Of a DNA stretch of 64,000 bases, positions 54,571 through 63,829 are shown piece by piece. The first letter of the stretch is position 1, and every line of letters starts with the position of its first letter. Under the pieces are notes generated by a model. That model did not search any database. It was not told the DNA's origin and saw only the letters and a program-made list of their open reading frames with translations. Source of the stretch: Deltaproteobacteria bacterium (GTDB lineage Bacteria > Myxococcota_A > UBA796 > GCA-2862545). A program made the position numbers and the translations under genes. The DNA lies in NCBI GenBank assembly GCA_016938035.1, contig JAFGVK010000043.1, forward strand, positions 1 through 64,000, written 5' to 3'.

Positions 54571-56282
54571 TCGAGCACCATCGAGGCGGTCAGCTGGAGC
54601 GCCGAAGAGGACTGGTTCTCCTGGTAGATCGAGAAGGGCAGGCCGAAGTACGGGCCCTTGATGTACGAGAAGGCGACGAAGCTCACGGATCCGGGTCTGA
54701 GGCTGAGCAGCTCGCCAGGGGCGTAGGTGTGCTGCCCGTCGTCCCAGGGGATCGCGCCGGCGTACCCGCTGTCCCCGGTCGCGTCGAGCGTCCCGTGGAT
54801 CTTGGTGACGAAGAAGGCGTCGGGGTAGGTGCGGGCCGGGCTCCAGCTGTAGCTGAAGGGCTCGGCGCGCGGGACCCTGCGGTCCCCCCACAGCTCGGGG
54901 GTCTGGATGTGCCAGTCGGCCGGCACCGTGGGCTGCACCCCCTCCAACAGCACCTCGGGGATAGCGGCGGGATCCCCCTGTGTGTGCAGGTCGTAGGTCT
55001 GGCCGAAGCGGTAGTCCGAGAGCAGCAGGTTCTGCCCGATGTAGAGGATCTGGCCCGTGGAGGGCCTGGTGGATTTGGCCATGGTGATGATGTTCTCGTC
55101 CGACTCAAACCACACCACGTCCCCCGCGGGGAGGGTGCGGGGGTAGGGGCAGTCCACAGGCTCGGGCTCTGGGGGATCAGGGAACACGCCGTTCAGATCG
55201 TAGGGCTTGGGGCTGTCCGTCATCGCCTGCGGCGGGCCGCAGGGGGGGTCGAGCGGCACGTAGAACATCGCGTAGGCCTGGACCCGCTCGTAGAGCTCGC
55301 CGGTGGCGTTGTCGCGCTCCCGAAACACGTCGAGGCCGATGTTGACCGCCACATGGGAGAGGTCGATCGGGCCCTCCAGCACCTCCATCGCGTCGGGGAT
55401 GAGCAGCGCCTCGCCGGTACCGGCGCGGACAAGCACATCGCGCTCCCCCAGCCTGGCGGCGTTGGAGAGGCGAAGGCGGCCAAATGCGTGCTCTCCGTCC
55501 ACCACCGTGAGCTGCGTGATGGCGATGTCGGGGTTGGGGCCCCCCTCGTCCCAGAACTGCAGGGCCGTGCCGCTGTCCCACGAGGTGTCCACCCCGTCGA
55601 GCACGAAGTCCACCGTGTCGCCCTGCTCCGCCTCTGGCGGGTCGAAGACCGCGGTGATCACCTGCCGGTCGACCAAGAAGCCGTCGGTGAGGGTGACCAC
55701 TGAGGGGCCGCTCTCCACCGAGACGTCGCGGTAGCCAGGGCGCGCGTCGGGGTGCACGGCGAGCAGGGCGGTGGCGTGATCCGGGGCGTCGATCTCCAAC
55801 TCGAGCACGTCGATCCCCGCCCCGAACGAGGCCCAGGTGTAGCCGGTCTCCCAAGCCGTCGCCGCGCCGGCCAGCTCCACCTCCACCAGCGCCCCCATCT
55901 TCCCGCTCGCCGGGGTGGCGGTGAGGGACTGCTCCACCACCTGCACCACCTCGGGAAGGGTCCACACCCGCCCGTCCACCTCCAGCCGCAGGTCGCGGGG
56001 GCCGAGCGGCGCGTCAGCGTCGACCACCAGATCGAGGGTCGCGGCGTAGCTGTCCCTGACGGTGATCGACTCGACGAAGACCCCCTCGCCCAGGGTGGCG
56101 TAGGTCTGCCCGAAGGCAAAGGTGGGCGCGGCCGCGGTGAGGTCCGCCTCGACGCGCACCCCCTGCCCCAGCAGCGCGGGGTGTACCGCAAACGAGACGA
56201 TCGCCTCGTCGGGCGCGGTGTCCCCCGTGTCCGCCTTGGGGCAGGCGGCGAGGAGGATCAGGGCGAGGGGGGCGTGTCGCAT
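54567..56282 (-). CDS. lipoprotein with IPT/TIG-like repeats (571 aa)
   Basis: Signal MRHAPLALILLAAC, then PKADTGDTAPDE linker. Residues about 30-310 contain three or more IPT/TIG-type Ig repeats with the recurring phrase 'GQTYATLGEGVFVESITV', 'GYTWASFGAGIDVLELEI' and 'GTALQFWDEGGPNPDIAITQLTV'. These are like repeats in 'Calx-beta/IPT' surface proteins. Residues 310-571 are a separate beta-rich domain with four Cys. First gene of the operon; its promoter must lie in 56283-56445. Confidence 0.83.
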   Translation of the reverse strand: MRHAPLALILLAACPKADTGDTAPDEAIVSFAVHPALLGQGVRVEADLTAAAPTFAFGQTYATLGEGVFVESITVRDSYAATLDLVVDADAPLGPRDLRLEVDGRVWTLPEVVQVVEQSLTATPASGKMGALVEVELAGAATAWETGYTWASFGAGIDVLELEIDAPDHATALLAVHPDARPGYRDVSVESGPSVVTLTDGFLVDRQVITAVFDPPEAEQGDTVDFVLDGVDTSWDSGTALQFWDEGGPNPDIAITQLTVVDGEHAFGRLRLSNAARLGERDVLVRAGTGEALLIPDAMEVLEGPIDLSHVAVNIGLDVFRERDNATGELYERVQAYAMFYVPLDPPCGPPQAMTDSPKPYDLNGVFPDPPEPEPVDCPYPRTLPAGDVVWFESDENIITMAKSTRPSTGQILYIGQNLLLSDYRFGQTYDLHTQGDPAAIPEVLLEGVQPTVPADWHIQTPELWGDRRVPRAEPFSYSWSPARTYPDAFFVTKIHGTLDATGDSGYAGAIPWDDGQHTYAPGELLSLRPGSVSFVAFSYIKGPYFGLPFSIYQENQSSSALQLTASMVLE

Positions 56283-56445
56283 CGGAGCTCCGGGTACATC
56301 ACCGCGGGATTATAGCCGGGGGCGGCGCCTGCGCGTGAGGAAGTCTATCGGGCGCAGTGGGGCAGCGACCCCTCTCACCACCGCGCGACGCGCCCCCGAC
56401 GGGCGGATACCCTGTCGGCGGGGCGAGCCCCCGACGAGGTCCCCG
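56283..56445. promoter_or_regulatory. divergent intergenic region of the lipoprotein operon
   Basis: 163 bp between two divergent starts; the only place for a promoter of the five-gene operon. No canonical promoter elements are recognised. Confidence 0.3.
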
Positions 56446-57156
56446 ATGTGGTTCGCTCTGTACGCTGTGATCTCCGCGCAGGCGGCGCCCGACCCCGCCG
56501 CCCTAGCCCCCACCCCCCGTGACCTGCACCAGCACCTCGACACGCTGGACCGCGAGCTGCTGGTGGCGTCTGCGCTAGAGGAGACCGTGGCGCGCCTGCA
56601 GAACGGGTGGGTGGAGACCGGCGCCGCCGACCGCTCCAGCTGCGCCGATCCCGACGCTGCCTCCCTCGCGGCGCGGATGGTGGCCTTTGGGGCGAGTTGG
56701 AGGGACGCCGCGCAGCGCGCGTTGGGAGCGCGAGACCGGGTCGCGCAGCTCTGGGACGGCCCCACCCTGACCCCCCTGATCACCGACGCGGACCGGCAGC
56801 GCTTCGACCAGGCGCTCACGGCGGTCGAAGCGGCGCAGGCCACCTATCTTGAGGCAGCGGCCTGGCACCAGCGCTACGCCGAGCCCTACGTCCTGCGCTG
56901 CGCGCCGGCGCTCACCGAGGCGAGCGGCCTGCCGCGGCGCGAGCACCGCCCCGCCGAGGAGCGCCCGCGCGCCACCGCGATCGCGACCCTCCAGCCCGGC
57001 TTCCTGTGCGCCGGCGCCGACGCTGTGCCGGTGAGCGGGGTGGCGGTGGTGGAGGGCGAGCGCGCCTGCTACTCCACCGCGCCCTGCGCCTGCACCCCCG
57101 TGCCGGTCTCGCCCGGGGCGGTGCTGGGCCCAGCGGGGACGAACGGGGGCCCCTGA
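56446..57156 (+). CDS. exported helical protein, unknown (236 aa)
   Basis: ATG at 56446 after a GAGG gives MWFALYAVISAQAAPD, a short signal with cleavage near AQA. Residues 25-170 are helical with Ala/Arg/Glu spacing ('LHQHLDTLDRELLVASALEETVARLQ', 'DRQRFDQALTAVEAAQATYLEAAAWHQRY'). The C-terminal 60 residues contain four Cys (CAGADAV..., CYSTAPCACTP). No family is recognised. It overlaps the convergent TPR-lipoprotein gene by 88 bp, mostly in that gene's low-complexity tail. Confidence 0.6.
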   Translation: MWFALYAVISAQAAPDPAALAPTPRDLHQHLDTLDRELLVASALEETVARLQNGWVETGAADRSSCADPDAASLAARMVAFGASWRDAAQRALGARDRVAQLWDGPTLTPLITDADRQRFDQALTAVEAAQATYLEAAAWHQRYAEPYVLRCAPALTEASGLPRREHRPAEERPRATAIATLQPGFLCAGADAVPVSGVAVVEGERACYSTAPCACTPVPVSPGAVLGPAGTNGGP

Positions 57157-58703
57157 GGCTGAAGCCGTGCCGCGCGCGCCAGGCTGTCGGCGCCCTCCTC
57201 GCTCCCCTGGGCCTCCCCGAGGAGTTGATAGGCCTCGGCGTCGCGCGGGGCGCCGAGCAGCGCCTGCCTGCTCAGGGCGATCGCCTCGGCGCTGCGCCCC
57301 TCGTCGAGGGCGGCGCGGGCCAGCAGCAGCTGGGCGGCGGGGCTGGGATCGTCACGGAGCCCCGCCAGCTCGACGGGCCTGCCCTCCTGCAGCGCCGCTC
57401 TGGCCCTGATCCTCCCCGCCCCCAGCCCCTGCGCCTCGGCCCTGGAGGCTGCCTCCTCCCAGCGCCCCAGCGCCGCAGCGAGCGCGAGCTCGATCTGCGC
57501 CGCCTGCTCGGGCCTCCCCCTGCGCGCCAGGTCGTCTACGAGGCTCTCGGCGTCCTGGTAGCGCCCCGCGTCCAACCGGAGCTGGATGCGCCGCTGGACC
57601 GGCGCAGGGTCCCTGGGCACGGCCCGCTGCCACGCGGAGAGCAGCTCGTCAAAGGCCGGGTTGTCGCCCAGCGCCTCCGCCACCCTGACCCGCAGGGCCG
57701 CCACCCCGGGGTCCCCCTCCACCTCCGCCGGTAGCGCGATGAGCCGGGACCAGGCCTCGGCCACCTCACCAGCCTCCAGCGCCGCGGTGGCCAGGGGCAG
57801 CACGAAGCGCAGATCCCCCGGCGCTCGCAGATCCACCTCGCGCCACAGGCGCCAGGCGAGCGCCGGCTTCCCGTCGAGGAGGGTGACCGTCGCCTCGTCC
57901 GCGAGCAGCACGACGCTCCCCGGCCGGGCCACCCCGGCCCGGCCGAAGCCCTGCCGCGCGTCGAGCAGCTCCCCCCGCCGCGCGTCCCGCCGGGCGCCCA
58001 GCCAGCTCGCCACCGGGAGGCCGGGGTCCACATACACCGCCCGCCGGACAGGATCGGCCCGCTTGTCGCCCACCACCGCGTCCGGCGGCCCCTCGCGCAG
58101 CCCGTACACCACCGCCGCGCTGCGCCCTGCGAGCAGCGCGGCGTAGGGGTCCCCGGTGCCGGTGCTGGGCCACGCCTCGGCGCTGCGAGCCGAGGGCGCC
58201 CGCCCCATGCGCGCGGACACCGCCTGGAGCAGCCCGGCCACCGCTGGCGCGGGCTCCTCTGCGCTCCCGCCGTCGACGAGGTGATCCTCACAGTACTGGT
58301 GGTCGTCACAGAGCCTGAGCCGCAGCGCGAGCGGCTCCCAGGAGAGCACCGCCAGCGCCCCGGTCCACGACTCCGCCCCGGTCCTCACCGCACCGGAGAG
58401 CCCCGGTGACACCACCGCGTCCCCCACCGAGGGCACCACCCCAGCCAGATCGGTGAGCCCCAGCTCCAGCAGCCCCAGGAGCAGGCCCGTCCGATCCGCG
58501 AGCCGGCCCCCTCGCTCCACCTCCGGGAGGCTCAAGCTCACCGTCGCGATCATCGACGGCGCGAGGGCAACGGGTGAAGGAGCCTCCGGCGCGATGATCT
58601 GCTCCACCTCCACCCGAGAATCCTCACAAGCCATGAGCCCCAGACCAAAGAAGAGGATCCAGCGACGGCCGGGGGCCGCTCCCTGGATCGCGGCGGGCGC
58701 CAT
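57069..58703 (-). CDS. TPR lipoprotein, unknown (544 aa)
   Basis: Predicted lipoprotein: 'RRWILFFGLGLMAC' with Cys 26 when started at 58703 (ATG); a start at 58634 would begin MACEDS and lack a signal. Residues about 350-520 are TPR-like helical repeats ('AEAWSRLIALPAEVEGDPGVAALRVRVAEALGD', 'RRIQLRLDAGRYQDAESLVDDLARRGRPEQAAQIELALAAAL'). The N-terminal 300 residues are an unrecognised alpha/beta domain with a CDDHQYC loop. Its start region overlaps the divergent PBP gene by 71 bp. Confidence 0.68.
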   Translation of the reverse strand: MAPAAIQGAAPGRRWILFFGLGLMACEDSRVEVEQIIAPEAPSPVALAPSMIATVSLSLPEVERGGRLADRTGLLLGLLELGLTDLAGVVPSVGDAVVSPGLSGAVRTGAESWTGALAVLSWEPLALRLRLCDDHQYCEDHLVDGGSAEEPAPAVAGLLQAVSARMGRAPSARSAEAWPSTGTGDPYAALLAGRSAAVVYGLREGPPDAVVGDKRADPVRRAVYVDPGLPVASWLGARRDARRGELLDARQGFGRAGVARPGSVVLLADEATVTLLDGKPALAWRLWREVDLRAPGDLRFVLPLATAALEAGEVAEAWSRLIALPAEVEGDPGVAALRVRVAEALGDNPAFDELLSAWQRAVPRDPAPVQRRIQLRLDAGRYQDAESLVDDLARRGRPEQAAQIELALAAALGRWEEAASRAEAQGLGAGRIRARAALQEGRPVELAGLRDDPSPAAQLLLARAALDEGRSAEAIALSRQALLGAPRDAEAYQLLGEAQGSEEGADSLARAARLQPQGPPFVPAGPSTAPGETGTGVQAQGAVE

Positions 58704-60987
58704 GCTCGGCCTAGTGCTGGGCGTGGCCTTCAACGGGCTGGTGTGGTTCGACAGGGACATCTTGCAGTCGCTCCCGGAGGACCTCTCCCTCTACCGCGCG
58801 TGGCGCCCACTTACGAGCTGCCGCGTCTTTGACGGAGGCGACAGGCTGATCGACGAGTTCTATGTGGAGCGGCGGGTGTGGGTGGACCTGGACGACCTGC
58901 CGCCCCACGTCTGGCAGTCCTTTGTGGTGGCCGAGGACCGGCGCTTCTTCGAACACCCCGGCTTCGACCTCGCGGGCATCGCGCGGGCGGTGGTGATCAA
59001 CCTCCAGTCGGGCACCTCCAGCCAGGGCGCCTCCACCCTCACCCAGCAGCTGGTGAAGAACCTGATGGTGGGGAAGGAGCGCTCCTACAGGCGCAAGCTC
59101 AAAGAGGCGGTGCTGGCCTACCGCCTCGAACAGGAGCTGGACAAGCGGGCGATCCTGGAGCTGTACCTGAACTACATCGCGCTGGGAGCGGGCAACTACG
59201 GGGTGGAGGCCGCCTCGCAGACCTATTTCGGGATCTCTGCTCGCGACCTCGATCCAGGGCAGGCGGCCATGCTGGCGGGGCTGGTGCCCGCGCCCTCCCG
59301 CTACTCCCCAAGGACCGCCCCAGAGACCGCGGCGCAGCGGCGCAGGCTCGTGCTCCGGGGGATGGTGGAGGAGGGGCTGCTGACAGGCGAGCAGGCGGAG
59401 AGTTACCTCGACGATCCGGTGATGATTCCGCGCGAGACCCTGCCCAGGGCGGCGGAGGAGCTGGCCTACGTGACCCAGGTGCGGCGTGAGGTCCGGCGCT
59501 TGTTCGGTGACACCGCCCCCTTTGAGGACGGGCTCCAGGTCCACGTCGCCCTGGACCCCGAGCTGCAGGCCGTCGCCTACCGGGCGGTGCGGCAGGCGCT
59601 CCGCGACCACGGTGAGCGCCAGGGGAGGCTGCACAGCCTGGACCACACCGCGACCCCCGAGGCCTTCCTCGCCAAGGGCAAGGGGCTCACGCGGGGGGAG
59701 GACGGGGCCCTCGCCGCGCCGGTGGTGGGGCAGTGTTTCGAGGTGATGGTGCCGGAGGACCGGTCCCTCGACAGGCTACAGGCGGGGAGCTTCACCTTCT
59801 CGCTCCGTGCGGAAGACCGCGGCGCGGGGGTGGCGAGCCCTTCGCGCGGGCCGGTGCCGCTCTCCTCGCGGGCCGCGGCCCACGACGTGCTCACCGCCTG
59901 TCTGCAGGAGGACGGGAGGGTCCGCCTCCCCGATCGCCCATGGGCCGAGGGCGGCGCGGTGGTGTTGGAGAATGACACCGGCAGAGTGCTGGCCCTGGTG
60001 GGCGGGTGGGACGTGGGCCTGGAGGGCTTCGTGCGCGCGACCCAGGCTCGCCGGCAGCCGGGCAGCAGCTTCAAGCCCTATGTGTACGCCACGGCCCTGC
60101 TCGGCGGCCACTCACAGCTCGACGTGGTGCTCGACGGCCCGCTCTCTCTGGCGGGGGGCAGCGGCGCGTGGTCGCCCAAGAACTACGGCGGGGGCTACGC
60201 GGGGCCGATGACCTTGCGCAGGGCCCTCACCACCAGCACCAACACCGTCGCGGTGCGGCTGATCCTCGAAGCGGGCTCCATCCAGGTCGCCAACCTCGCC
60301 GCGCGGATGGGCGTCCGCACCCCGATCCGGCACGATCCCACCATCGCCCTGGGCTCCAGCGAGGTCACCCCGATGGACCAGGCGCTGGGCTACGCCACCA
60401 TCGCCCGAGGGGGCGTGCGTACAGAGCCCGTCTACATCGACAGGCTCACGGACGTCCACGGGATCCAGTCCCTCGCGGGCGACACCCTCCAGGTGGACGA
60501 GGACCAGGTGACGCTCCCCGGAGGACCTGGCACCAGGGCGCTGCCTCCGGGGGTGTCCTACGAGCTCGCCGACATGATGCGCCAGGTGGTCCGCTCCGGC
60601 ACCGCCAGGAGGGCCTACCAGCAGGGGCTGGACCGCGCGGGCAAGACCGGCACCACCAACGACTGCGTGGACGCCTGGTTCGTTGGGTTCACCCCCGCCC
60701 ACACCGTCGCGGTGTGGATAGGGACCGACGGGGTGACCACCCTCGGAGACCGGGAGACCGGCGGAAAGACCGCCCTCCCCGCCTGGGTCACCATCGCCGA
60801 CGCCCTGGGGCCGGTCCAGGGGGAGCGGCTCCCGGTGCCGCCTGAGGCGATCTTCGTCCAGGTGGAGGGGGACTGGGTCGCGCTGGACAGAGGGACGGTC
60901 CCGGACCGGCTGCTGGCCCCGGCGCCCCACAGGCCCAGCGACCCCCTGCCGCCGTTCTCTGGGGGGCCCGCGGGCGCCAGGTGGTAG
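58633..60987 (+). CDS. class A penicillin-binding protein, PBP1A type (784 aa)
   Basis: Bifunctional peptidoglycan polymerase/crosslinker. Short basic cytosolic tail, membrane anchor (about 16-40), then a GT51 transglycosylase domain (Glu101 in VAEDRRFFEHPGFD; 'GASTLTQQLVKNLMVGKERSYRRK'). The transpeptidase domain has Ser478 in SSFK (SxxK), STN in TTSTNTVA (SxN) and KTGT at 671. Length is typical. No strong ribosome binding site is seen at 58633; the start is placed so the anchor is intact. Next downstream is a UbiB-type gene. Confidence 0.93.
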   Translation: MSPRPKKRIQRRPGAAPWIAAGAMLGLVLGVAFNGLVWFDRDILQSLPEDLSLYRAWRPLTSCRVFDGGDRLIDEFYVERRVWVDLDDLPPHVWQSFVVAEDRRFFEHPGFDLAGIARAVVINLQSGTSSQGASTLTQQLVKNLMVGKERSYRRKLKEAVLAYRLEQELDKRAILELYLNYIALGAGNYGVEAASQTYFGISARDLDPGQAAMLAGLVPAPSRYSPRTAPETAAQRRRLVLRGMVEEGLLTGEQAESYLDDPVMIPRETLPRAAEELAYVTQVRREVRRLFGDTAPFEDGLQVHVALDPELQAVAYRAVRQALRDHGERQGRLHSLDHTATPEAFLAKGKGLTRGEDGALAAPVVGQCFEVMVPEDRSLDRLQAGSFTFSLRAEDRGAGVASPSRGPVPLSSRAAAHDVLTACLQEDGRVRLPDRPWAEGGAVVLENDTGRVLALVGGWDVGLEGFVRATQARRQPGSSFKPYVYATALLGGHSQLDVVLDGPLSLAGGSGAWSPKNYGGGYAGPMTLRRALTTSTNTVAVRLILEAGSIQVANLAARMGVRTPIRHDPTIALGSSEVTPMDQALGYATIARGGVRTEPVYIDRLTDVHGIQSLAGDTLQVDEDQVTLPGGPGTRALPPGVSYELADMMRQVVRSGTARRAYQQGLDRAGKTGTTNDCVDAWFVGFTPAHTVAVWIGTDGVTTLGDRETGGKTALPAWVTIADALGPVQGERLPVPPEAIFVQVEGDWVALDRGTVPDRLLAPAPHRPSDPLPPFSGGPAGARW

Positions 60988-61110
60988 GCACGGAGGGCGC
61001 CGCCCCACCCCGCGCCTGTGGTAGCCTCGGCCACCTGGGGGTACGCATGTCCCACGCCGCCGCTACCGCATCGCAGACCGCCCTCTCCCTCCCACGCCCG
61101 AGGTCGCGCC

Positions 61111-62370
61111 GTGGGTGAGCCCCTCCGCACCGGGCGCCTCTCGCGCCTGGGGCGCCTGGCGACCCTCGGGCCCCGCACCGCGGTGGCCGCGCTCAGACAG
61201 GGCCTGGGGGCCGAGGACAGCGAGGCGGTGGGGCAGGTGCTGGAGGAGACCCTCGGGCAGCTCAAGGCCGGCTCCCTCAAGCTGGGACAGATCTTCGCAC
61301 AGGTGGCGGACGACCTCCCCGCCGCCTCCCGCGCCAGACTGGGGCGCCTCTACGCCCAGGCGCCCCCCATGCCCGGGGCCCTGGCGGTCCTGGACAGCCT
61401 GCCGCCCGGCGCCTTCTCCTCCTTCGAGCCGGAGCCCTTCGCCGCCGCCTCCCTGGGGCAGGTCCACGCCGCCCGGCTGGTGGACGGGACCGAGGTGGCG
61501 GTCAAGCTCCAGTACCCAGGGGTGGGGGAGGCCCTGCGCGCAGACCTCGATCTGCTGGGGAGGGCAGCCACCACCGTCACCGGAGGCGGCGCCCTGGTCG
61601 ACGTGAGCACCTACCTCACCGCGATCTGCCAGGACCTCATGGGGGAGCTGGACTACCTCGCGGAGGCGGACCGGCGCGATCTCCTGGCGGAGACCCTGGC
61701 GGCGTGGGACGACCTGGTGGTGCCCAGGGTCCACCGCGATCTGTCCGGCCCCACCGCGCTGACCCTCGACCTGCTAGGCGGGCCGACCCTGCACCAATGG
61801 TGCGACAGCGGGGCGTCCCCCGCGGCGCGGCAGCGGGTCGCGGAGCGGCTGCTCCGGGCGGTGGTGGGTCCGCCCCTGGCGGGGGTGGTGAACGCCGACG
61901 CCCACCCGGGCAATTTCGTAGTGCGCGAGGGCTCGCTGGGGCTCCTCGACTTCGGCGCGGTGCGCCCCTATGCCCACGCCGACGGGCTCAGGGCCCTGCT
62001 GGAGGGCCTGCTGATCACCCCAGCCCCCACAGGCTGCGCCGATCGCCTCGCGGCAGCGGGCTTCGTGCTCGACCTCCCCACAGCGCGGCGGGCGCGGTTC
62101 GCCCAGCAGGTCGCGGACGTGCTCCGCCCTCTCTTCGCTGGTCCCTACAATTTCGAGCAGCGCTCTGCGATGAAGGGCCTTGGGCTCATCAAGCAGCGGC
62201 ACCCGCTCGACACCCTCCACCTGCACCTCAGCTCCGACGCCATCGCCCTGATGCGGGCGCTGCTCGGGCTCCACCACGGCCTGCGGCGCCTCGCCGTGCC
62301 GGTAGACCTCGCGCCGGCGCTGCGCCAGGTGCTAGAGTGCGCGCCACCGCGCGCGCTGTCCCCTCGCTGA
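61111..62370 (+). CDS. ABC1/UbiB-family atypical kinase (419 aa)
   Basis: UbiB/ABC1 fold: KLGQ instead of the usual KPGQ, Ala-rich loop 'EPFAAASLGQVHAA', ATP Lys in VAVKLQYPGV, catalytic 'NADAHPGNF' and metal-binding LLDFGAV. Members support ubiquinone/quinone biosynthesis or membrane-lipid traffic; no quinone gene is adjacent. GTG at 61111 after AGGTC is chosen; an upstream GTG would add about 31 non-conserved residues. Confidence 0.88.
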   Translation: MGEPLRTGRLSRLGRLATLGPRTAVAALRQGLGAEDSEAVGQVLEETLGQLKAGSLKLGQIFAQVADDLPAASRARLGRLYAQAPPMPGALAVLDSLPPGAFSSFEPEPFAAASLGQVHAARLVDGTEVAVKLQYPGVGEALRADLDLLGRAATTVTGGGALVDVSTYLTAICQDLMGELDYLAEADRRDLLAETLAAWDDLVVPRVHRDLSGPTALTLDLLGGPTLHQWCDSGASPAARQRVAERLLRAVVGPPLAGVVNADAHPGNFVVREGSLGLLDFGAVRPYAHADGLRALLEGLLITPAPTGCADRLAAAGFVLDLPTARRARFAQQVADVLRPLFAGPYNFEQRSAMKGLGLIKQRHPLDTLHLHLSSDAIALMRALLGLHHGLRRLAVPVDLAPALRQVLECAPPRALSPR

Positions 62371-62413
62371 ACAGACCCACGGCCCCACGATCGACAACTC
62401 CAGGGAGTCAACC

Positions 62414-63067
62414 ATGATGAAATCAGGCAACGGTACTTGCGCGCGGTGTGGACAGACCCTGTCCAAGGGTGGCATGTCCCGCCACCTGCTGGCCACCCTC
62501 GGCCAGGGCGAGCACACGCTCCTCTCAGTGTCCTCCCCGGAGGGCCCCTGGTGGATCCTCGCGGTGGCCTCGCCAGAGGCCCTCCTGAGCGACCTGGACA
62601 AGCTGCTGCGCGAGACCTGGTTCGAGGCCGCTGGACACCAGAGCGACTTCACCATCAAGGGCGTCCACTTCGAGGACAGCCCCCTGAGCGGCTGGATGGC
62701 CTCGTCCCGGTCGGCGGACGTGGAGATCGAGAGCGTGCTGCCCACCGGCACCGTGCTCACCTACCGCTACGATTTCACCAACACCACCCACCTCCACGGC
62801 AAGGCGCTAGGCCTGGTCAACGGGGGCAACGACCACCTCACCATCCTCGCGCGCAACGACGACGTGGCCTGGCCCTGCAGGGCCTGTGACAACGAGGCGA
62901 ACGCGGTCTGCTCGGCCTGCGGCGCCTTCTCGTGCGGCTGCACCGACGCCTGCCCCGCGTGCGGCGCCTCCCTCGATCAGGTCGCGATCCCGGTGATCAA
63001 CTCGCCGAGGATGGGCATCGGCGGCTTCCGCGGCCCCGGCGAGGTCCCCTCCGGCGAGGAGGCCTAG
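62414..63067 (+). CDS. pRiA4b ORF-3-like domain with zinc ribbons (217 aa)
   Basis: N-terminal zinc-finger-like CARCGQTLSKGG. The middle 'LSDLDKLLRETWFEAAGHQSDFTIKGVHF' and 'YRYDFTNTTHLHGKALG' resemble the pRiA4b ORF-3-like domain (PF07929) in its stand-alone bacterial form with the FLRDIWLECCGHLSAF motif; here the pair CC is AA. The C-terminus has more ribbons: CRACDNEANAVCSACGAFSCGC and CPACGA. Start ATG at 62414 follows AGGGAG. Possibly nucleic-acid related (inference). Confidence 0.72.
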   Translation: MMKSGNGTCARCGQTLSKGGMSRHLLATLGQGEHTLLSVSSPEGPWWILAVASPEALLSDLDKLLRETWFEAAGHQSDFTIKGVHFEDSPLSGWMASSRSADVEIESVLPTGTVLTYRYDFTNTTHLHGKALGLVNGGNDHLTILARNDDVAWPCRACDNEANAVCSACGAFSCGCTDACPACGASLDQVAIPVINSPRMGIGGFRGPGEVPSGEEA

Positions 63068-63089
63068 GGCCCCGGGCGGGCGCCTGTCC
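63068..63089. other. short spacer before TIR element C
   Basis: Spacer between the pRiA4b-like gene's stop and the left inverted repeat at 63090. Confidence 0.3.
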
Positions 63090-63372
63090 GGCCATGGTCA
63101 TCGTTTGGGCCAAGGCCTGCTCACCGCTGGCCGTGCTGGCGGAGGGAGAGGGTGCTGCCAGCGCGCTGAGATCCTGTTTACCGACGGCCCTAGGGCCGCC
63201 GCCCAGGGGGCTCCGCCATCCTTCGTAGCCCCCGGTGAGGTCGGGGACTGCTGCCCCCCCAATCCCCCCTGCTGGGGGCCTGCCGCCCCCTCTCCCCCTG
63301 CGTGATCGGGCGCGACCTCCCGTGCCGGAGGCCCGCCGCAGGCCCCATCTGGGCGAGACGATGGTCAAGGCC
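63090..63372 (-). mobile_element. non-coding TIR element, copy C (283 bp)
   Basis: Ends are imperfect 23-bp inverted repeats: GGCCATGGTCATCGTTTGGG and on (63090-63112), and the complement of GGCCTTGACCATCGTCTCGC and on (63350-63372). On the minus strand it shares with copy A the CGCCCGATCAC...GGGGGAGAGGG segment and the CAGCGCGCTGGC...CACC segment, in the same order, but it lacks the 220-bp central block. No coding gene is present. Confidence 0.58.
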
Positions 63373-63540
63373 CACCGGCAGGAAATCAGGTCCGAGCCCC
63401 CAAAGTCGTGGAACCACCGGCATGTCCGAGGCTCGGAATGCCCCAGCGCCCGGCGTGGAGCGCGAGGCCAGCGCCGATAATGGTGGTTCGTTCGTGATAG
63501 CACCCTGCCGGGACGCTCCCCGGGCGTGGCGGGGGCGGCA

Positions 63541-63596
63541 AGGGGCCGCAAGGGGCCGCAAGGGGCCGCAAGGGGCCGCAAGGGGCCGCAAGGGGC
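63541..63596. repeat. 10-bp tandem repeat (AGGGGCCGCA)n
   Basis: Five perfect copies of AGGGGCCGCA plus AGGGGC, between the TIR element and the repeat fragment. Not CRISPR-like: there are no spacers and the unit is too short. Confidence 0.95.
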
Positions 63597-63720
63597 TACT
63601 GAGCGCGAGCCCAACGATCACGATGCCCACAGTGTCCTCTATAGGACAGGAGCTATCCACTCAATCGGAAGTCGGCGTGACCCAATGGCGGACGCATGGG
63701 CCGGATCTCCTAACAGGACC

Positions 63721-63829
63721 TTCAGCCGGACAGTCTCACAGGACGCGCGTCATCCTTCGAGAGGAACAGCAAGATGAAGTTGCCCATCGAACCTTGCAGA
63801 CTGCAGACGGGCGCTACCGGACCAGGTAG
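63721..63829 (+). repeat. dispersed repeat block, partial copy C
   Basis: Matches the first half of the block at 43095-43315 and 26530-26309: CAGCCGGACAGTCTCACAGGA, CGC.TCATCCTT, CAAGATGAAGTTGC, ACTGCAGACGGGCGC. It overlaps the end of the partial gene on the minus strand that stops at 63814. Confidence 0.72.
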
